Assembly: GCF_009725165.1 (NCBI RefSeq)
Contig: NZ_WNZW01000003.1
Span: 1 to 64,000 of the forward strand
Reading direction: 5' to 3'
Length of the DNA: 64,000 bases
From: Paenibacillus woosongensis
Lineage (GTDB): Bacteria; Bacillota; Bacilli; Paenibacillales; Paenibacillaceae
The notes below the pieces were generated by a model, which worked only from the letters and a program-made list of their open reading frames with translations, was not told the DNA's origin and did not search any database. Of the stretch, positions 58,453 to 64,000 are shown one piece after another (position 1 is the first letter of the stretch; every line of letters begins with the position of its first letter). A program made the position numbers and the translations under genes.

Positions 58453-59541
58453 TTGGATAAACGGTCGATACTTATTGGATTGCACGAAAGCGAGGGGCTC
58501 GGCTGGAAGCGGATCGAGCATATATTGAGTCGGGACGAGGATTGGGTCCATGCTTTGGATTTTACTGCCACGGATTGGGTGGAGCGGGGACTTGGGGCGG
58601 AAATCGCTTTAAGGCTATCGAAGATACTAACAAAAAGCTGGATCGAGGAAAGGCTTGAGCAGTTGGATCGTAAGGGGATAAGTACGCTGACGATCTTTGA
58701 CCCTATGTATCCCTTATTAATGAAGGAAAGCATCCGGCCCCCCTGGGTTTTATATGGCATAGGGGATATGGGGCTGCTTGCTCTGCCTTCCATAGCCGTG
58801 GTTGGCACTCGTCTTCCTACGGCTTATGGCCGGAAAGTTTGCACGGAGTTAACTACGGCGCTTTGCCGCCGGGGCATGGTTGTCGTTAGCGGGCTGGCTA
58901 AAGGAATTGACGGCTTTTGTCATGAAGCAGCATTGCGCTCCAGAGGCAAGACGGTGGCCGTGCTCGGGACGGCGATAGATGTCATTTATCCCCCGGAAAA
59001 TGCTTCTTTATACCAAATGATCGGTGAGCAGGGGCTGATTTTGTCGGAATATCCGGTCGGTACGCCAGGACATCCCGGATTATTTCCACAGCGTAACCGA
59101 ATTATTGCCGGATTAACATATGGAACAGTTGTCGTGGAGGCGGATGTCCGCAGCGGATCGTTAATTACGGCTGATGCTGCGCTGGAGGCCGGTCGCGACG
59201 TATTTGCAGTTCCAGGGCAGATCACCTCGCCCAAAAGCCGTGGAACGCTCGGCCTAATCAGGCAAGGGGCTAAAATGGTTACCGATGCACAAGATATTTT
59301 AGAGGAATATGATGTCTTGCTGTCTAATTTAGAGGAAAAGGAGGAAGAAATCGGATCAAATGACGAGTTGACAGATGAGCAGCGCCGCATATACCATATG
59401 TTGGAGCAGGATATTTCTACATTTGATGAACTGCTGATGAAAACGGAATGGGAATTTGGACATTTACATTCAGTTCTGTTATCTTTAATCATGAAAAAAG
59501 CAGTAGTCCAACTACCTGGTTCTGTTTATAAGGTAATATAG
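58453..59541 (+). CDS. dprA: DNA processing protein DprA
   Basis: 362 aa, TTG start after GGGAGGAGCAGG. N-terminal SAM-like helices, Rossmann core (VVGTRLPTAYGRKVCTELTT; VSGLAKGIDGFCHEAALRSR; LFPQRNRIIAGL) and a C-terminal winged helix. Loads RecA onto incoming ssDNA during transformation. Intact here, while the other competence gene in this window, comM, is split by the prophage. Confidence 0.97.
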   Translation: MDKRSILIGLHESEGLGWKRIEHILSRDEDWVHALDFTATDWVERGLGAEIALRLSKILTKSWIEERLEQLDRKGISTLTIFDPMYPLLMKESIRPPWVLYGIGDMGLLALPSIAVVGTRLPTAYGRKVCTELTTALCRRGMVVVSGLAKGIDGFCHEAALRSRGKTVAVLGTAIDVIYPPENASLYQMIGEQGLILSEYPVGTPGHPGLFPQRNRIIAGLTYGTVVVEADVRSGSLITADAALEAGRDVFAVPGQITSPKSRGTLGLIRQGAKMVTDAQDILEEYDVLLSNLEEKEEEIGSNDELTDEQRRIYHMLEQDISTFDELLMKTEWEFGHLHSVLLSLIMKKAVVQLPGSVYKVI

Positions 59542-59632
59542 TCCATTCCTTGTTGAGAGTGGTTCATAAAATATGACTATATGACTTGTTTAAAGCTTTT
59601 TAGTTTGTAATGTTTGAGAGGAGGATGACCCT

Positions 59633-61732
59633 GTGGCGGATTCACTCGTCATCGTGGAATCGCCTGCCAAGGCGAAAACGATTGGCAAATACTTAGGCAG
59701 CAAATACATCGTGAAAGCTTCAATGGGACATGTTCGCGATTTGCCCAAGAGCCAAATTGGGGTTGAAGTAGAGAATGACTTCAGTCCAAAGTATATAACA
59801 ATCCGTGGTAAGGGTTCTGTATTGAAGGAATTGAAGGATGCCAGTAAAAAGGTAAAGAAAATTTACCTCGCGGCTGACCCCGATCGCGAAGGGGAAGCGA
59901 TAGCCTGGCATTTGGCTCATGCGCTCGATATGGATGAAACAGAAACCTGCCGTGTCGTATTCAATGAGATTACGAAGCAGGCGGTCAAGGATGCGTTCAA
60001 GACACCGCGCAAAATCAATATGGATCTCGTAAATGCCCAGCAAGCACGGCGGATTCTTGACAGGCTCGTTGGCTACAAGATCAGTCCCTTGCTATGGAAG
60101 AAGGTTAAGAAAGGCCTGTCGGCGGGAAGAGTTCAATCGGTTGCCGTTAAAATTATCATGGACCGGGAGAACGAGATTTCCGCATTTGTTCCGGAGGAGT
60201 ATTGGAGCATAACAGCCAAGCTCAAGACGGGAGAATCTTCGTTCGAAGCGAAGTTCCACCAGCTTCGCGGAGAGAAGCTGGAGCTGAACAATGAAGAACA
60301 GGTAAATGGGATATTGAAATCGATCGAGGGTGCTGCATTTACGGTTTCAGAGGTGAAAGAGAGAGAGCGTCTCCGCCATCCAGCAGCTCCATTTACGACG
60401 AGTTCTCTGCAGCAGGAAGCGGCCCGCAAGCTGAATTTCCGTGCAGCTAAGACAATGTCGGTTGCTCAGCAGTTGTACGAAGGAGTAGATTTGGGCAAAG
60501 AGGGGACCGTAGGTCTCATTACTTACATGCGAACCGACTCTACGCGGATCGCCGAATCTGCGCAAACGGAAGCAAAGGAATATATTCTCGATAAATACGG
60601 CGAGAAATATGCGCCCGAAACGCCAAGGCAGTATTCGAAGAAAGCGGCTGGTTCCCAGGACGCGCACGAGGCGATACGTCCTACCTCCGTGCTTCGCGAC
60701 CCTGAATCCGTAAAGTCCTTTATGAGCCGCGACCAGTATCGTTTGTATAAACTGATTTGGGAACGCTTTATGGCGAGTCAGATGTCCTCTGCTGTACTGG
60801 ATACTCTCTCCGTGGACATCGCTGCAGGAGACGTTACGTTCCGTGCTGTTGGCTCGAAAATCCGCTTTCACGGCTTTATGAAGGTGTATGTGGAAGGCAA
60901 TGACGATGGAACGACCGATGATGATAAATATTTGCCTCCGCTTGCAATTGGCGACCAGCTGCAAACCGAGGGAATTGAGCCAAAGCAGCATTTTACCCAG
61001 CCACCGCCAAGGTACACGGAAGCACGTTTGGTAAAAACGCTCGAGGAGCTGGGGATCGGACGGCCTAGTACGTACGCGCCTACCTTGGAGACGATCCAGA
61101 AGCGCGGTTATGTAGCGATAGAAGACAAGAAGTTCATGCCTACCGAACTCGGGGAACTAATCATTGAGCAGATGGAACAGTTTTTTCCAGAAATTCTGGA
61201 TGTGGAGTTTACTGCGCATATGGAAGAGGATCTCGATCATGTGGAGGAAGGTTCCGAGGATTGGGTTCGCGTACTGAGCGATTTCTATGAATCGTTTGAG
61301 AAGCGGCTCGAAGTCGCTGAAGAAGAAATGAAGGAAATCGAAATCGAAGATGAAGTTTCCGATGAAATTTGCGAGAAATGCGGCAAGCCGCTCGTATATA
61401 AATTGGGGCGTTTCGGCAAATTCCTCGCTTGCTCCGGTTTCCCGGACTGCCGGAATACCAAGCCGATCATCAAGGACATCGGTGTGACGTGTCCGAAATG
61501 CAAAGAAGGCCATGTCGTGGAACGGCGAAGCAAGAAAGGAAGAATATTTTTCGGGTGTAACCGGTATCCGGAATGTGATTTTGTGTCCTGGGATAGACCA
61601 TCTCCGAAGCCTTGCCCGAAATGCGGAGGGCTGCTCGTTGAGAAGCGCAACAAGCAAGGAGGCAAGCTGCAGTGCACGGCTTGCGATCACGTGGAGCCGA
61701 TCGAGGAGAATGAAGATACCTCCGATGAATAG
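59633..61732 (+). CDS. topA: DNA topoisomerase I
   Basis: 699 aa, GTG start after GAGGAGGATG. TOPRIM domain ([39 protein letters not shown]), active-site tyrosine in [13 protein letters not shown] (about Tyr298), and three C-terminal zinc fingers (CEKCGK..CSGFPDC; CPKC..CNRYPEC; CPKCGG..CTAC). Relaxes negative supercoils. Confidence 0.98.
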   Translation: MADSLVIVESPAKAKTIGKYLGSKYIVKASMGHVRDLPKSQIGVEVENDFSPKYITIRGKGSVLKELKDASKKVKKIYLAADPDREGEAIAWHLAHALDMDETETCRVVFNEITKQAVKDAFKTPRKINMDLVNAQQARRILDRLVGYKISPLLWKKVKKGLSAGRVQSVAVKIIMDRENEISAFVPEEYWSITAKLKTGESSFEAKFHQLRGEKLELNNEEQVNGILKSIEGAAFTVSEVKERERLRHPAAPFTTSSLQQEAARKLNFRAAKTMSVAQQLYEGVDLGKEGTVGLITYMRTDSTRIAESAQTEAKEYILDKYGEKYAPETPRQYSKKAAGSQDAHEAIRPTSVLRDPESVKSFMSRDQYRLYKLIWERFMASQMSSAVLDTLSVDIAAGDVTFRAVGSKIRFHGFMKVYVEGNDDGTTDDDKYLPPLAIGDQLQTEGIEPKQHFTQPPPRYTEARLVKTLEELGIGRPSTYAPTLETIQKRGYVAIEDKKFMPTELGELIIEQMEQFFPEILDVEFTAHMEEDLDHVEEGSEDWVRVLSDFYESFEKRLEVAEEEMKEIEIEDEVSDEICEKCGKPLVYKLGRFGKFLACSGFPDCRNTKPIIKDIGVTCPKCKEGHVVERRSKKGRIFFGCNRYPECDFVSWDRPSPKPCPKCGGLLVEKRNKQGGKLQCTACDHVEPIEENEDTSDE

Positions 61733-61779
61733 ACGACAACTAGAACAGACCTACTGAAACACATTAGGGGGTAAATAGA

Positions 61780-63105
61780 GTGGAGCAATCAAAGAGAGTT
61801 ACCGTTGTTGGAGCAGGGCTTGCCGGAAGCGAAGCCGCTTGGCAGCTCGCTAAGCGCGGCATCCCTGTAAGATTATACGAAATGCGTCCTGTCCAGAAGA
61901 CGCCGGCTCACCATACCGATAAATTTGCCGAACTAGTTTGCAGCAATTCTTTGCGAGCCAACAGCCTGACTAATGCCGTAGGCGTCCTCAAAGAAGAGAT
62001 GCGCATGCTGGGTTCATTGGTCATTGGAGCGGCAGACCGCAATGCGGTTCCCGCGGGAGGCGCCTTGGCGGTTGACAGAGACGGCTTCTCAGGCGAGATT
62101 ACCAGGACGCTGCGCGAACATCCGCTGGTCGAGGTTATAAATGAAGAAATACAGGAAATCCCGGAGGACGGAATCGTAATCATCGCCACGGGGCCGCTGA
62201 CTTCTCCGGCGTTATCGGAGCAGATCAAGCGTTTGACCGGCGAGGATTATTTCTACTTCTACGATGCTGCTGCACCGATCGTGGAGAAGGACTCCATCGA
62301 TATGAACAAAGTTTACTTGGCATCGCGATACGATAAGGGAGAAGCGGCTTACTTGAATTGCCCGATGACGGAAGCGGAATTCGATGCGTTCTACGAGGCT
62401 CTTATTCACGCGGAAGTTGCCGAATTGAAAGAGTTTGAGAAGGAAATTTATTTCGATGGCTGCATGCCGATTGAAATTATGATGCGAAAGGGAAAGCAGA
62501 CGGCTTTATTTGGGCCGATGAAGCCGGTAGGACTCGTGAATCCTCATGACGGCAAGCTCCCGCACGCGGTCGTTCAACTGCGCCAGGATAATGCGGCGGG
62601 AACGCTGTACAATTTGGTAGGATTTCAAACTCATTTGAAATGGGGGGAACAAAAACGGGTATTCTCGATGATTCCAGGCTTGGAGAATGCTGAATTTGTC
62701 CGTTACGGCGTCATGCACCGCAATACATTTATTAACTCGCCAAAGCTGCTTGAGCCGACGTATCAGCTGAAAGAGCGGCCAAGGCTGTTCTTTGCGGGGC
62801 AGATGACCGGTGTAGAGGGATATGTCGAGTCTGCGGCCTCGGGGCTGATTGCAGGAATCAATGCTGCATTGGCGGTAAATGAGCAGGACGGCATCGTGTT
62901 CCCTGAGGATACAACGTTAGGAAGCATGGCCAGATACATCACGACGGCTGATTTCAAGCATTTTCAGCCGATGAATGCCAATTTCGGTTTATTCCCGAAG
63001 CTGGACACCCGTTACCGTAAAAAGGCGGAGAAGAATGAAGCCCTTGCCCACCGGGCATTGGACAGTTTAAAGACGTTCATTACTGATTCCCGCTTACAAG
63101 GCTGA
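61780..63105 (+). CDS. trmFO: Methylenetetrahydrofolate-tRNA-(uracil-5-)-methyltransferase
   Basis: 441 aa, GTG start after GGGGGTAAATAGA. FAD-binding [40 protein letters not shown] with the catalytic-type Cys, and [19 protein letters not shown]. Forms m5U54 in the tRNA T-loop using CH2-THF. In B. subtilis a xerC/codV gene follows; here hslV comes next. Confidence 0.97.
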   Translation: MEQSKRVTVVGAGLAGSEAAWQLAKRGIPVRLYEMRPVQKTPAHHTDKFAELVCSNSLRANSLTNAVGVLKEEMRMLGSLVIGAADRNAVPAGGALAVDRDGFSGEITRTLREHPLVEVINEEIQEIPEDGIVIIATGPLTSPALSEQIKRLTGEDYFYFYDAAAPIVEKDSIDMNKVYLASRYDKGEAAYLNCPMTEAEFDAFYEALIHAEVAELKEFEKEIYFDGCMPIEIMMRKGKQTALFGPMKPVGLVNPHDGKLPHAVVQLRQDNAAGTLYNLVGFQTHLKWGEQKRVFSMIPGLENAEFVRYGVMHRNTFINSPKLLEPTYQLKERPRLFFAGQMTGVEGYVESAASGLIAGINAALAVNEQDGIVFPEDTTLGSMARYITTADFKHFQPMNANFGLFPKLDTRYRKKAEKNEALAHRALDSLKTFITDSRLQG

Positions 63106-63181
63106 TTCTTAGGAAGTATCGTCCTGTATAGCGCTTCATATAATGATATACGGGTACCCCTAAACAGAGGAGATGGATTGA

Positions 63182-63724
63182 ATGATTCCTACTTTTCATG
63201 CAACGACCATATGTGCTGTTCGCCACAATGGCCAAGGAGCTATTGCGGGCGACGGTCAGGTTACGTTTGGCGAAAGCGTCGTGATGAAGCAGACGGCCAA
63301 GAAGGTCCGCCGCCTGTACAGGGGTCAGGTTTTGGCCGGCTTTGCCGGCTCTGTGGCCGATGCCATTACTCTATTTGAGAAGTTTGAGGCCAAGCTGGAG
63401 GAGCATCACGGCAATCTCCAGCGTGCCGCGGTAGAGCTGGCGAAGGATTGGCGCCAGGATCGGGTGCTCCGGAAATTGGAAGCCCTGATGATCGTTATGG
63501 ACAAAACAGGCATGCTCCTGATCTCCGGCGGGGGCGAAATCATTGAACCGGATGACGATGTCCTGGCGATCGGCTCAGGCGGCAATTTTGCTTTGTCTGC
63601 TGCCCGTGCGCTAAAGCGTCATGCGGCTCAATTGGAGGCGAAGGACATTGCGCTTGAATCGCTGCTGGTCGCTTCTGAAATCTGCGTGTATACGAACAAT
63701 AATATAATCGTCGAAGAACTTTGA
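63182..63724 (+). CDS. hslV: HslV/ClpQ peptidase subunit
   Basis: 180 aa. [75 protein letters not shown]. The protein starts [10 protein letters not shown], so a bulky Ile follows the initiator Met; this differs from the Ser reported for B. subtilis ClpQ and from Thr in E. coli, and the exposed N-terminal nucleophile is unclear. Forms the HslVU/ClpYQ protease with hslU. Confidence 0.95.
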   Translation: MIPTFHATTICAVRHNGQGAIAGDGQVTFGESVVMKQTAKKVRRLYRGQVLAGFAGSVADAITLFEKFEAKLEEHHGNLQRAAVELAKDWRQDRVLRKLEALMIVMDKTGMLLISGGGEIIEPDDDVLAIGSGGNFALSAARALKRHAAQLEAKDIALESLLVASEICVYTNNNIIVEEL

Positions 63725-63783
63725 TGTGTGCCTGTTTCCGTGCCAAGAAGCTATGCCGGGAACAGGCTGCCATCGGCTTTCCT

Positions 63784-63806
63784 GTCCGGCCAACCGGACT
63801 TTTTTT
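63784..63806 (+). terminator. Intrinsic terminator between hslV and hslU
   Basis: GTCCGG-CCAA-CCGGAC followed by seven T. It would uncouple expression of the two subunits of one protease unless read through. Confidence 0.85.
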
Positions 63807-63847
63807 CGTGGCATAGTCAAAAAATACCCTTCAAAAGGAGGATACTC

Positions 63848-64000
63848 ATGACGAATTCTCAATTAACACCAAGACAAATCGTTTCTGAGCTGGATAAGTA
63901 TATCGTGGGACAGAAGCAAGCGAAGAAATCTGTTGCAGTCGCTTTGCGCAACCGTTACCGCCGCAGTCTTCTCAGCGAAGAGGTGCAGGATGAAATCGTG
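63848..64000 (+). CDS. hslU: HslU/ClpY ATPase subunit (5' part)
   Basis: The first 51 codons, running off the right edge: [20 protein letters not shown] then [15 protein letters not shown], the conserved N-terminus of the AAA+ unfoldase. ATG after AAAGGAGGATACTC. Confidence 0.95.
   Translation, partial: MTNSQLTPRQIVSELDKYIVGQKQAKKSVAVALRNRYRRSLLSEEVQDEIV

Noticed and set aside
1..64000. Insertion sequences or transposons
   Set aside because: No transposase genes or terminal inverted repeats were seen; the only integrase-like gene is the phage serine recombinase.

Overview
The window is a chromosomal segment of a low-to-moderate GC Gram-positive bacterium, most likely Paenibacillus or a close relative. 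The host order ylqG-like, ylqH, (yraN, comM), sucC, sucD, dprA, topA, trmFO, hslV, hslU matches the Bacillales rnhB-to-codY neighbourhood. Host genes are GC-richer and use strong AGGAGG ribosome sites. I assign the genus by protein character and phage gene content, not by a search.

Host flanks: 1-1376 holds the end of a flagellar hook-length-like protein, an FlhB-like stub and yraN. 1554-2044 and 54566-55693 (both minus strand) are the 3' and 5' parts of one gene, comM (yifB), cut in two by a prophage. 56210-64000 holds sucCD, dprA, topA, trmFO, hslV and the start of hslU.

Prophage (about 52.5 kb, 2045-54565): a temperate siphovirus with an SPP1/PBSX-like architecture. It sits between two 14-bp direct repeats (2031-2044 and 54566-54579) inside the NPCPCG codons of comM. 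The minus-strand lysogeny block (1976-6975) carries a large serine integrase, an ImmA/IrrE-type metalloprotease, a 48-codon gene (both behind LexA/SOS boxes), hypotheticals, and an Xre repressor. A repeated operator array and early promoter at 6999-7096 face a Cro-like gene. The plus-strand early region (7119-22586) has small regulators, a packed 287-nt candidate structured RNA with a tRNA-like module, a RecT/SbcC-like/MBL recombination cassette, and an initiator gene with six phased iterons (probable origin). It also has a G39P-like loader, DnaB helicase, RusA, an HNH nuclease and a LexA-like DNA-binding protein. A regulatory/moron zone (22693-26641) has a RinA/ArpU-like late activator, a secreted protein, a 43-aa membrane peptide opposite a structured RNA, and a HEPN-motif protein. 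The late operon (26699-52000) runs terminase, portal, a minor capsid protein with a nuclease-like C-terminus plus partner, scaffold, decoration protein and capsid. It continues through connectors, tail tube, a frameshifted tail chaperone, tape measure, tail tip and fibres, a type I toxin-antitoxin, endolysin and holin. Behind the lysis genes are a possible sRNA and a SIR2-domain defence gene, then a minus-strand double-HTH regulator next to the distal att site.

Most striking: when the prophage is excised and circular, the integrase ORF has no stop at attP. It reads in frame through the core into the double-HTH regulator, giving one 706-codon ORF. Integration cuts this ORF, gives the integrase a host-encoded tail, and puts the freed HTH gene 43 bp behind the truncated comM, under the host comM promoter. 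Together with the SOS-boxed protease this suggests an integration-coupled regulatory switch.
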